From Pseudomonas gingeri (GTDB lineage: Bacteria; Pseudomonadota; Gammaproteobacteria; Pseudomonadales; Pseudomonadaceae): DNA of 64,000 nucleotides. Below, in pieces: positions 43,155 to 51,260 of the stretch (the first letter of the stretch is position 1; every line of letters starts with the position of its first letter). A program made the translations under genes and the position numbers. The DNA is taken from NCBI RefSeq assembly GCF_013385425.1, contig NZ_JACAQA010000003.1, positions 186,001-250,000 of the forward strand. The letters run 5' to 3'. The notes below the pieces were generated by a model that was not told where the DNA came from, did not search any database, and saw nothing but the letters and a program-made list of their open reading frames with translations.

Positions 43155-45808
43155 CAGAATACCCCTCCGTTCGCAAAGTAGTTATGGGCTTCACCGGACT
43201 CGCGGTCTTCGGCGAAGTAGTAGACAAAGCGCTCGAAGTCTTCCGGTTTGACCCCATCGAAGCAGGCCGGCAATGGCGGCGGGAAACCGATGTCCTCGCC
43301 GACGGCACGGCGCAGGGCACTGAAAATCTCCTCGCGGAACTCGAAATAGAGGCGATAGGACGGGGTCTTGTAGGCGTGAATCGGTTTGAAGTCGATGACC
43401 CGCGAGCCCTGTTTGATTTCATCGATACGCTGATACATACGATCGGCCACCGGCCCGCTGAAGAACTCACGTACCGCCGGGCTTTCCAGCAGAATCCGCG
43501 GGTTGAGAAGCGCCGGCAGCACGATGTTTTTGGGCACATAGTCCTTGATCGAGTAGTCCCAGGCCTGTTGCGACTGCACAGGCGTGGTGTCCCGCAGCGT
43601 TGGGTTTTGCTCTTCGACGTCGGGGCGTACGTCCTTCATGATGATGATTCCGTCCTGCCCATAGGCGTTGCCGGTAATCACCTCATCCAGAATGGTATCC
43701 ACACGACGGCTGTTGATCTCGATGCGGGAATCGTGGGCGTAGACCGGCTTGCCGCCCCAGGCGATCACCCGGATCCCGAAATCCCAGTCATCGGAGAGGT
43801 GTTCGACAAAGCGGCCCTTGTCCAACTGGTAGAAAATCTCGATGCCGCCCACTTTGTCGTAGAGGCCCCGCTCGACGGCAAACCCCTTGCCGTCCGGAAA
43901 ACCGCCAAACAGTGAAAATGACATCTCGCGGCAGCGCAGGGTCTTCTGGATCTCGTTGAGCAGGTTCGGCCGATGGCGAAAGGACGCTTCGTTGTAATAG
44001 TAATTACAGGTGCCCAGATCGCCGTTCTCCTCGAGCATTTTTTCAATCAGCGCGTGCAGCCAGTAAGGGTCCACGGTGCAGTCCGCATCGGCGGAAGCAA
44101 TGTAGTGTTTATTCTTGACTCCCAGGCGGATGTCGCGCTGTTTTGAGCGCAAGGAGGCATAGTCCATGCCGCGTTTTCTGGCAGATGAAACACCTTGGGT
44201 GGTCTCCTGGATAACGTGAATATCCAAGGTCGGGTTTTCAGCCTTGAAGGCGTTGATTTTTTTTACCGAGTCATCCGTGGAGTTGTTATCCACGATGATC
44301 AGTTCATAGGTGGCGTGGGTAATCAGGCCACCCCGTGTTTTCTGATTGAATAAAGAATCCAGCACACTATCGATGCGATCACTTTCGTTATAAACCGGCA
44401 GCACAACCGAGACAAAGACGGCCTCACGCATATTTCCTCCAGAAGGACTCAAGTCCAGCATGCCAATAACGTTATTGGAGAGCACCTGCTGACCGATGGT
44501 GAAATTTTTATGAGCCATTTCAGCCATCAGCGTCTTGTTATTCAGCAACTGATAGACATCGTCAATAAAGTCATCATCAGGCAGGTCATCCTGATCTTCC
44601 GAGATCGACATGACCGGCGCTTCAAAACCATGCTGGCCATAGACTTCCTGATAATATTCGTAGCGGCTCGTGATATAGCAGCGCCGGCTGCTGATCGCCT
44701 CCCCCACGGGATTGCCGTAGCTGTCATACCCCCAGGAAGTGAGAAAGGAAACCAGGTCGCAGGAGTAATACAAATCCTCAATGGTCGTGGACTTTTCCTT
44801 CGTCGGCATAGAGTCATGGGGCAGTGAGCCGATGAACTTGATAAAGCCCTCGACCTGTAGCTCCCGGGCCAGTTTATTCAAGGCTTCAAAATAGCCAGGA
44901 TGTTCATGGGGATCGCCGGCGATCGCGAGATACACTCTTCGGCGGCTACCGTTCCGGGCAAAAAGCGCGTTCAACCGAAGGACCAGGTGGATATCCCTGT
45001 CCTGCCGTTTTTGCGGAATGATGCGAGTCGTGCGGGCAATCAGGACGTCGCTGTCGCGGATATCCAGGCTTTCCTTGATGTTCGTGCAGGTCCCCTGCCC
45101 GCTGAAATCATAGGTATTCTTCCTGACCTTGACGTCGACAGCGTGATCGCACCATTCCTCGAGTTTGTTCTTCAGATGCTGATTGAGGGTCACATAGGTG
45201 ATGTAGCGGGATTGAACCGGCTTGACGGCATGGGGATACGGCTCCGGACCGTATTTCATCACGGTCTTCTCACTGTTCCACATCAGGTCATGATCGCGCC
45301 AGATAACGAAATTCCCCAGGCCATGCTTTTGCCCATAGGCGTCGATGGCCAGGTACAAGGCTTGGGTGTAAATAATGTTTTCCGGCAACGTTCCGTTTTC
45401 AACGATCACATAACGGATATCCAGTGTTTCCCAAAACTGCACCATTCGATGAGCCAGTGCCTGTGACGACTCGCGAATGGCGATTAAAAGCCGTTCCTGC
45501 TCTTCTGGAGAAACCGCGGTCTTTTGACCGATCAGGACACTGTGCGAATACTCTATGAAATCCTGGCTGTAATGTGGGACAGTCTCTATGTCTTCGATGC
45601 GAACCAGGGTAAACACGCCCTGATAGATATTTTTCTCGTGATCATAAGGCCTGTTGAAATTGCCTTTGTCGATCTTGATGTCATAGCCCAGGTCGAGATA
45701 GGACGTAATCTCACTCTGCTCAAGGCATTTGGCCATCTTTAATGCTTCGACCGTAATGCCCGATACCGCGACAGCATCAAATGATATAAATATGGCTCCA
45801 GCATGCAT
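43154..45808 (-). CDS. Fused GT4-like and GT2 glycosyltransferase
   Basis: The 884-residue protein has an N-terminal GT-B (GT4-like) half, with IARTTRIIPQKR, FIGSLPHDS and GNPVGEAISSRRCYI, and a C-terminal GT2 half from residue 460, with VVLPVYNESDRIDSVL, IVDNNSTDDS and the metal-binding type ADADCTVD near residue 575. I used the ATG at 45808 because GAGGGG lies at good spacing; an ATG two codons upstream is possible. A GGAGGAAAT ribosome binding site precedes an internal Met at 44431, exactly at the domain border. The gene opens the operon. The acceptor is unknown. Confidence 0.85.
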   Translation of the reverse strand: MHAGAIFISFDAVAVSGITVEALKMAKCLEQSEITSYLDLGYDIKIDKGNFNRPYDHEKNIYQGVFTLVRIEDIETVPHYSQDFIEYSHSVLIGQKTAVSPEEQERLLIAIRESSQALAHRMVQFWETLDIRYVIVENGTLPENIIYTQALYLAIDAYGQKHGLGNFVIWRDHDLMWNSEKTVMKYGPEPYPHAVKPVQSRYITYVTLNQHLKNKLEEWCDHAVDVKVRKNTYDFSGQGTCTNIKESLDIRDSDVLIARTTRIIPQKRQDRDIHLVLRLNALFARNGSRRRVYLAIAGDPHEHPGYFEALNKLARELQVEGFIKFIGSLPHDSMPTKEKSTTIEDLYYSCDLVSFLTSWGYDSYGNPVGEAISSRRCYITSRYEYYQEVYGQHGFEAPVMSISEDQDDLPDDDFIDDVYQLLNNKTLMAEMAHKNFTIGQQVLSNNVIGMLDLSPSGGNMREAVFVSVVLPVYNESDRIDSVLDSLFNQKTRGGLITHATYELIIVDNNSTDDSVKKINAFKAENPTLDIHVIQETTQGVSSARKRGMDYASLRSKQRDIRLGVKNKHYIASADADCTVDPYWLHALIEKMLEENGDLGTCNYYYNEASFRHRPNLLNEIQKTLRCREMSFSLFGGFPDGKGFAVERGLYDKVGGIEIFYQLDKGRFVEHLSDDWDFGIRVIAWGGKPVYAHDSRIEINSRRVDTILDEVITGNAYGQDGIIIMKDVRPDVEEQNPTLRDTTPVQSQQAWDYSIKDYVPKNIVLPALLNPRILLESPAVREFFSGPVADRMYQRIDEIKQGSRVIDFKPIHAYKTPSYRLYFEFREEIFSALRRAVGEDIGFPPPLPACFDGVKPEDFERFVYYFAEDRESGEAHNYFANGGVF

Positions 45809-45900
45809 GCTCATACCCCTCAAACCAATAGGAAGTCATTGATTACCACGCACTCGAAACGGCTAGCCTTGAATCATGCTTTATCCATTTTTTGTTTTAT

Positions 45901-45923
45901 GAGAGGGTCATATGTAACCTCTC
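45901..45923. promoter_or_regulatory. Inverted repeat, possible operator
   Basis: GAGAGG (45901-45906) and CCTCTC (45918-45923) flank an 11-bp centre containing CATATG. It lies about 90 bp upstream of the glycosyltransferase start and could be a regulator binding site for the operon. Confidence 0.4.
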
Positions 45924-45931
45924 GAAATTAA

Positions 45932-45979
45932 AATACTCGTCTGTACGAGTCGAATCAACAACTCATACAGACGAGTATT
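45932..45979. promoter_or_regulatory. 14-bp perfect inverted repeat upstream of the biosynthetic operon
   Basis: AATACTCGTCTGTA (45932-45945) pairs perfectly with TACAGACGAGTATT (45966-45979) around a 20-base spacer that itself contains CGAGT and ACTC. On the + strand it runs into GGTTTTATTTATT and on the - strand into TTTAATTTC. It may be a bidirectional terminator or attenuator, or a large dimer-of-dimers operator. Confidence 0.55.
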
Positions 45980-46219
45980 GGTTTTATTTATTCATGGCCC
46001 GGAAATGGGGGACAAGGTATTTCCGGTATCCAGGACAACAGCGTCATCCGCGTAAAAGGCAGCCTGTTACGGGCCCCTGCTCCAGCGTGATTCGGTACTG
46101 CCGCCTTCGGTCGGCGCGCGGCTGGCGGTTGAATTGCGTGCGCCAAGGCTGGGAGCGCTATATTGGTAGTGATGGCACGGCCATCATCAGCAGGCACAAC
46201 CCCGGAAAGAGGCTAAATC

Positions 46220-46453
46220 GTGAACAAACAAGATACCGCCTTCTACAGTCTCCTGAATGAAATCGCCCAGGGCAAAAGTGAGATCAAGGATCCTGCCGAG
46301 GTCGACACGCTGGAACGCTTGATCAGCTTCAACTATGCGCAAGCGCTGGCCGACGTCAGCCATCCGCAACTGGTCTATAGCGGTGCTCAAATGACCCCCA
46401 TGGGAAGGGCTTTCCTGGCGGAATGCAAGGCAGCGGAACACCCCGTCAGGTAA
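46220..46453 (+). CDS. Small conserved-type hypothetical protein
   Basis: The 77-residue acidic, helical product starts at GTG with AGAGG upstream and includes LLNEIAQGKSEIKDPAEVD and ends AECKAAEHPVR. Codon use and the ribosome binding site support a real gene. I cannot assign a family. It stands alone between the biosynthetic operon and the DUF2790 gene. Confidence 0.6.
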   Translation: MNKQDTAFYSLLNEIAQGKSEIKDPAEVDTLERLISFNYAQALADVSHPQLVYSGAQMTPMGRAFLAECKAAEHPVR

Positions 46454-46537
46454 AGGCACTTCCAGCCAAATCCTACCCTCTCCTCCTTCGTCTCGATCCG
46501 AACCGGTGCTCACAGGCCCCGGTTTCGGACAAGCTTG

Positions 46538-46556
46538 CATTACAACTTTGTCATTG
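46538..46556 (+). promoter_or_regulatory. CusR/CopR-like metal box
   Basis: CATTACAACTTTGTCATTG resembles the E. coli CusR box (AATGACAA-N2-TTGTCATT): the right half TTGTCATT is exact and the left half ATTACAA is close. It lies about 90 bp before the DUF2790 gene and upstream of a metal-type response regulator gene, a likely direct binding site for that regulator. Confidence 0.6.
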
Positions 46557-46643
46557 TTTTGTTCGTCGGCTGTTTGAGTGGCCTCGTTATTGTGAACCCA
46601 CTGCCAGACAACAGGCAGCCCACTCAGACAGAGAGACAATGCC

Positions 46644-46898
46644 ATGAAACTTCTTATGCTCGGATTCGCCGCCCTCCTCGCCACCGGTTCAGCCTTCGCC
46701 AGCACCACCGATAGTCCTACGGTGATTCATGACAAGACTGGTTTTTTCGTCCAGATGGACGTGGCGAAAGTCTTGTCCATGACCGACCTCTCGGATCAAT
46801 GCGGCGTGATCCCGGCAAAGCTCGATTACCTGGATCATCAGGGTCGGGAACATGTGTTGGACTATCAGGTTCAAGGGCACTGCTCAAACGAAAACTGA
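46644..46898 (+). CDS. DUF2790 family periplasmic protein
   Basis: The 84-residue protein has a signal peptide ending AFA and the DUF2790 core: VAKVLSMTDLSDQCGVIPAKLDYLDHQG followed by HVLDYQVQGHC, split here by a helix turn. DUF2790 proteins are small, found largely in Pseudomonas, and often lie beside copper-responsive two-component genes, as here. The CusR-like box upstream suggests metal induction. The biochemical role is unknown. Confidence 0.85.
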   Translation: MKLLMLGFAALLATGSAFASTTDSPTVIHDKTGFFVQMDVAKVLSMTDLSDQCGVIPAKLDYLDHQGREHVLDYQVQGHCSNEN

Positions 46899-47043
46899 TG
46901 GGGAGCTTTACGAAGATGGCTGACAAGGAGCGGGGGCCACACGCAGTATCAGCTGATGATCGGGCTATACTCGCGCCACCTGCTCGCGGCTTTCTGGTCC
47001 GCTTTCGTGAATCGAATACCGAAACTGAACCAAGGTAATACCC

Positions 47044-47715
47044 ATGAATATCCTGGTAGTGGAAGACGAACCCAAGGCGGGCAACTATTTACTCAATGGC
47101 CTGCAGGAGCAAGGCTACTCCGTCAGCCTGGCCCGCGATGGCGTTGACGGCTTGCACCAGGCCCTGGAAACGTCCTTCGACGTCATCGTGCTGGACGTGA
47201 TGATGCCGAAGATGGACGGCTGGGAAGTCCTGCGCCGCCTGCGCAAGGAGGCCGACACGCCAGTCCTGTTCCTGACCGCCCGGGATGATATCGCCGACCG
47301 TATCAAAGGCCTGGAGCTGGGGGCCGACGACTACCTGATCAAGCCCTTCTCTTTCGCCGAGTTGATCGCCCGCCTGCGCACGCTGACCCGACGCGGTCCG
47401 ACCCGGGAAGAAGAGCAGTTGCAGATCGACGACCTGCAGATCGATGTCATCAAACGCCGCGTCACCCGCGCCGGCGTGCGAGTCACGCTGACCAACAAGG
47501 AATTTGCATTGCTGCACCTGTTTGCCACGCATCAGGGGCAGGTGTTATCCCGCTCGCTGATCGCTTCCCGGGTCTGGGACATGAACTTTGACAGCGACAC
47601 CAACGTGGTGGACGTGGCTGTACGCCGCCTGCGCCTGAAAATAGACGATCCTTTCCAGCTCAAGCTGATCCACAGCGTGCGTGGAATTGGCTACCGCTTT
47701 GATACGCAGCCATGA
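47044..47715 (+). CDS. Heavy-metal type response regulator (CusR/CopR/CzcR group)
   Basis: The 223-residue OmpR-family regulator has the acidic pocket VVEDE, phosphoacceptor Asp51 in [12 protein letters not shown], the FLTARD and [10 protein letters not shown] segments, and a winged-helix output domain with [19 protein letters not shown], the sequence typical of heavy-metal regulators. It overlaps the sensor gene by 4 bp (ATGA). The metal is most likely copper or a related ion, judged from the DUF2790 neighbour and the CusR-like box. Confidence 0.92.
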   Translation: MNILVVEDEPKAGNYLLNGLQEQGYSVSLARDGVDGLHQALETSFDVIVLDVMMPKMDGWEVLRRLRKEADTPVLFLTARDDIADRIKGLELGADDYLIKPFSFAELIARLRTLTRRGPTREEEQLQIDDLQIDVIKRRVTRAGVRVTLTNKEFALLHLFATHQGQVLSRSLIASRVWDMNFDSDTNVVDVAVRRLRLKIDDPFQLKLIHSVRGIGYRFDTQP

Positions 47716-49100
47716 AGCATCGCCATTACTCCCTGACGCTGCGCCTGGCCGTGGTATTTGCCTTGCTGGCCTTTGCCCTGCTGGCGACCATGGGCGTCGA
47801 ACTGTACCGCGAACTCGAGAGCGAGCTGATACACCGTGACGAAGTGGCCCTCGTCTTCCGTGTCAATCAGTTGCGTAACGTGCTCAATGACAGCAACACC
47901 CGGGATCTGATCAGAACCAAGCCCGCGCTGTTTCAGAACATGATGGGCAATCGCGAATCTGTACTCAGTATTGGTGTGCCAGGGGCGCCTCCGTTACTCG
48001 TGGTCAATCCCGGGAACCTTGATATTCCCCAGTTGGTTCCGGTCGCGATGGAGCACACCCTGGAGTTGAGCGATGTCCATAAAGTAGCGGAAGTCAATGG
48101 TGCGCCGTTCTCCGCGGTGTCTACCAGTATCGACTCGGGCAAGCTGCAATTGACCATCGGCTGCTTGATGACCGAGCGGACCGCGGTGCTGGCCAGCTAC
48201 CGCCTCAGTGTCTACATCCTCGCCAGCCTCGCGGCAATAGTCCTGGCCCTGGCCGGTTATCTGATGGTTTACCGCGGCCTGCTGCCGCTGAGGCGTCTGG
48301 CACGCCACGCCCATGGTATCGGCATTGGCAATCTGACCGAACGACTCGACAGCCAGGGTGCCCCGAAGGAGCTATTACCGATGATCGACTCTTTCAATAC
48401 CATGCTCGAGCGTCTGGGCAAGGGCTTCGAGCAACTGGCTCAGGTCTCTACGGACATGGCCCATGAACTGCGCACCCCCATCAACAACCTGCTGGGTGAA
48501 ACCCAGGTCGCCATGCAGCAGAACCGCAGCGTTGAACATTATCAGCAACTGCTGGCCTCCAATGTCGAAGAGCTGGAACGCTTGGCGCGCATGCTCGACA
48601 ACATGCTCTTCCTCGCCCGCACCGACCCAAGCAGTGCCCGCCAGCAGCGCCAGGAGTTGGACGCCGCGGAAGAAGTGGAACGCATGGCGGACTATTTCGA
48701 AGGTCTGGCGGCAGACGCCGACATCACCATCCGCGCAGAAGGCGAAGGTGTTATCTGGGCCGAGCCCGTCCTGTTGCGCCGCGCCTTGGCCAATCTGTGT
48801 GCCAACGCGATAAAGTACGGAGCGCCTCATTCCGAACTGCTGATCCAGGCCATACCGTCGGACGCCGGCATCCATCTGCGGGTGCGCAACCATGGCCCCA
48901 CCATCCCGGCGGAACACCTGCCGAGACTGTTCGAGCGTTTCTACCGGGCTGATCAATCGCGTGAGCGCTCGGCCCAATCCAATGGGCTTGGCCTGTCGAT
49001 CGTAGCGACCATCATGCAATTGCACAGTGGTCACTACAGCGTTACCAGCGAGAGTGGCGTGACCTGTTTCGAGCTGTCCTTCCCGATGCGCGAGCAATAA
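47712..49100 (+). CDS. Heavy-metal type sensor histidine kinase
   Basis: The 462-residue kinase has membrane helices at about residues 10-30 and 165-187 with a periplasmic sensor between, a HAMP domain, the H-box [16 protein letters not shown] with His251, an N-box [11 protein letters not shown], and a G-box NGLGLSIV. The layout matches CusS/CopS-type heavy-metal sensors. It is the partner of the preceding regulator through a 4-bp overlap. Confidence 0.92.
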   Translation: MKHRHYSLTLRLAVVFALLAFALLATMGVELYRELESELIHRDEVALVFRVNQLRNVLNDSNTRDLIRTKPALFQNMMGNRESVLSIGVPGAPPLLVVNPGNLDIPQLVPVAMEHTLELSDVHKVAEVNGAPFSAVSTSIDSGKLQLTIGCLMTERTAVLASYRLSVYILASLAAIVLALAGYLMVYRGLLPLRRLARHAHGIGIGNLTERLDSQGAPKELLPMIDSFNTMLERLGKGFEQLAQVSTDMAHELRTPINNLLGETQVAMQQNRSVEHYQQLLASNVEELERLARMLDNMLFLARTDPSSARQQRQELDAAEEVERMADYFEGLAADADITIRAEGEGVIWAEPVLLRRALANLCANAIKYGAPHSELLIQAIPSDAGIHLRVRNHGPTIPAEHLPRLFERFYRADQSRERSAQSNGLGLSIVATIMQLHSGHYSVTSESGVTCFELSFPMREQ

Positions 49101-49236
49101 ATCGGTTGGATCGATCACCCGTTCATTTGCGCCAAACTCCGGCTTTCTCTCAAATCCGCGCTACGCTAAGTCAGCGGTCGCCATGATTTCTCCGGGCTTT
49201 TCCGGGAGCTGCCAGCCGTGCTTGAGATATCAGGTC

Positions 49237-50001
49237 ATGAGCCAGATCACGCGCGTAGCCCATACTCGTACCCAGGCCCTTGCCAAGCTGTGTCTGCCGG
49301 CGTTCCTGCTGCTGAGCTATCACGCATGGGCTGCGCCACAACCGATCGACCTGTTTATCATCGACGCGCCCCCGCTGACGCTTGTCGATGACGCCAAGGG
49401 GCACGGCATCGTCGGAGATGCCGCCCTGATGGCCATTGCCAAAGCCGGCTATGTCGCTCATATACAGGCGCTGCCCTGGGCCAGGTCGCAAAAATACGTC
49501 AGTGAGAAGCAGGACCTCTTGATCGCCCCGTTGTCACGTACGCCCGAGCGCGAAGATCACTTCACCTGGATCGCGCCCATCATGAGCATGGACCGTGCTT
49601 TTTTCAGCCTTGAGCACCGGGTGAGCAGCTTCGCCGAAGCCAGGAAGATCTACCATGTGATCGGCGTGGGCCTGGGCAGTGCGCAAGAGGAAATCCTGCG
49701 TGCCCAAGGTTTCAGCGACAAGCAGATCCACCCCTTGACCATTGGGGAAAATCCCGCGCAAATGCTTTTGAAAGGCCGCATCGATGCCTGGTTCAACGGC
49801 GTCCCCGAGAGCCAGTACATCTGGCCCAAGGTCTCCAGCCGCAAGCTGCTGATGAGCCCCGTCATGAGCACGGTGGATCTCTATCTCGCCTGCTCGAAGC
49901 AATGCTCCTCCGAACAGGTCCACGACTTGCGCCAAGCGATTGAAGCGCTTCGCCGTGACGGGACGCTGGCACGGATACAAAAGGACTACCTGTCGCAGTG
50001 A
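49237..50001 (+). CDS. Periplasmic amino-acid-type binding protein (SBP family 3)
   Basis: The 254-residue protein has a signal peptide (cleavage near WAA, residue 33) and the family-3 binding protein layout: IDLFIIDAPPLTL, GIVGDAALMAIAKAG, and a final segment EALRRDGTLARIQKDYL, which is typical. No ABC partner is adjacent. A start at 49183 is possible, but only the ATG at 49237 puts the signal sequence near the N terminus. Similar stand-alone proteins are common in Pseudomonas and their ligands are mostly unknown. Confidence 0.8.
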   Translation: MSQITRVAHTRTQALAKLCLPAFLLLSYHAWAAPQPIDLFIIDAPPLTLVDDAKGHGIVGDAALMAIAKAGYVAHIQALPWARSQKYVSEKQDLLIAPLSRTPEREDHFTWIAPIMSMDRAFFSLEHRVSSFAEARKIYHVIGVGLGSAQEEILRAQGFSDKQIHPLTIGENPAQMLLKGRIDAWFNGVPESQYIWPKVSSRKLLMSPVMSTVDLYLACSKQCSSEQVHDLRQAIEALRRDGTLARIQKDYLSQ

Positions 50002-50007
50002 TTCGCG

Positions 50008-50023
50008 AAGGGGCGCCCCTTTT
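50008..50023. terminator. Short bidirectional terminator-like hairpin
   Basis: AAGGGGCGCCCCTTTT forms a compact GC-rich stem with T's after it on the + strand. It lies between two convergent genes (binding protein and 2OG oxygenase), as expected for a shared terminator. Confidence 0.55.
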
Positions 50024-50055
50024 GTACGTGCCATCCTCCCTGCCGTTTACGGCAT

Positions 50056-51033
50056 TCACTCAACGCCTGGCGCCTTGCCCTTGCGATACGCCATCGAGTC
50101 ATCGATTCTCTTGAGTATGTAGTCTCCCGCCGCCACCGGCGGATACAGGCTCTGCGCTGAATCGATCCCCAGTTCACAGGGATCGACCAGGGCGCCATAG
50201 GTCGGATCATAGAAGGTCGCGATGGAGTAACGCTCATGACCTGAGCGGTTGATCACCCGATGCAAGGTCGAGCGAAAGCGATTGTTGGACCAGCGCGCCA
50301 GCAGGTCGCCGACGTTCACCACCAGGCTGCCCGGAATCGGCGTCGCATCGATCCAGCTGTTGGAGCCCAGCTCACGGACCTGCAAGCCGCCGCTGTTGTC
50401 CTGATACAGCAAGGTGATGCAACCGTAGTCGGTATGGGGCGCCACCCCGAATTGATCGGCATCGGCCTGGGCCGGTTGCGGCGGGTAATAGACCATCTGG
50501 GTGCGTTGCAAAGGCTTGGTGTATTTGTCGATGAAGAAATGTTCGTCAATCCCCAACCCCACCGCCACCACCCTCAACAGATCCGCCCCGGCCTTGCCGA
50601 TTTCCTGATAGTACTCGGCCAGGACCTCGCGCAACGACGGCATAAATGCCGGCCACTGGTTCGGGCCGCGCAGCGCCTCACCGGCGAGTACGCTGGGATC
50701 GTCTTCAGCCAACTCGAGCCCGATACTGAAAAACTCCTTGTGATCAGGTTTGCTGGCTTCGTACATGGTCGCCCCGCCCAGCGCGTGCCAGCCACGATGG
50801 CGCTTGTTGACGGCCGCCTCGCGCTTGACCTCGGTCGGATAGGCAAAGAACTCCGCGGCAGCCGACATCGCCCTGTCGATCACCGGCTGCGGTACACCGT
50901 GATTGATGATGTAGAAGAAGCCGGTATCGCAGCAGGCAGTCCGGATGGCATCGGCGGCTCGACGAATACTCGCCTGGTCACCTTCGCGAACACCGGACAT
51001 ATCAATCAGGGGAAGACGGATGCTGGAAGACAT
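50056..51033 (-). CDS. Isopenicillin-N-synthase-like 2OG-Fe(II) oxygenase
   Basis: The 325-residue protein has the plant/bacterial IPNS-type layout: N-terminal LPLIDMSG and YIINHGVP, the iron ligands His200 and Asp202 in PHTDYG, His258 in TLHRV, and the co-substrate site Arg268-x-Ser270. It is a non-haem iron oxygenase using 2-oxoglutarate. AGGAG lies six bases before the ATG at 51033. A 16-bp palindrome lies 49 bp upstream. The substrate is unknown. Confidence 0.88.
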   Translation of the reverse strand: MSSSIRLPLIDMSGVREGDQASIRRAADAIRTACCDTGFFYIINHGVPQPVIDRAMSAAAEFFAYPTEVKREAAVNKRHRGWHALGGATMYEASKPDHKEFFSIGLELAEDDPSVLAGEALRGPNQWPAFMPSLREVLAEYYQEIGKAGADLLRVVAVGLGIDEHFFIDKYTKPLQRTQMVYYPPQPAQADADQFGVAPHTDYGCITLLYQDNSGGLQVRELGSNSWIDATPIPGSLVVNVGDLLARWSNNRFRSTLHRVINRSGHERYSIATFYDPTYGALVDPCELGIDSAQSLYPPVAAGDYILKRIDDSMAYRKGKAPGVE

Positions 51034-51081
51034 ATGCACTCCTGGGGGCGTGGTTGAGAGGACATGACGCACTTATTGCTC

Positions 51082-51097
51082 AGCTGTATATACAGCT
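51082..51097. promoter_or_regulatory. 16-bp perfect palindrome, probable operator
   Basis: AGCTGTATATACAGCT is its own reverse complement. It is centred 56 bp upstream of the oxygenase ATG. Its core TGTATATACA is of the kind bound by GntR-family regulators. No regulator gene is adjacent. Confidence 0.6.
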
Positions 51098-51260
51098 ATA
51101 AGCATTTACCGTGCCGTCCCTCTCGCCCGACACCCCTCTACCGCACGCCAAAGCGCCTACCCACCGTTCAATACCGCCGGTGGGGTGGATTTCCCCGTGA
51201 TCATTGATTTCCATACGCCCCAACAGTGTGCGATGAGCACGTATCAGGTGCGGCTTTCGG

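Larger units (their letters stand above)
45809..46219. other. Divergent intergenic region with two inverted repeats
   Basis: This 411-bp stretch holds the promoter of the biosynthetic operon (leftward) and of a small rightward gene. It is AT-rich and contains the two inverted repeats listed separately. A 122-codon frame at 45892-46260 is Arg-rich without family resemblance and is not called. Confidence 0.45.

Noticed and set aside
45892..46260. 122-codon frame over the inverted repeats
   Set aside because: Arg-rich, covers likely regulatory DNA and overlaps the better-supported gene starting at 46220.
46401..46412. GGGAAGGG on the + strand right of dif, opposite to the KOPS polarity
   Set aside because: It is one copy of a different variant of the degenerate motif; GGGTAGGG copies left of dif (near 24547, 24955, 31487) do follow the polarity. 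It weakens but does not overturn the pattern seen for GGGCAGGG.
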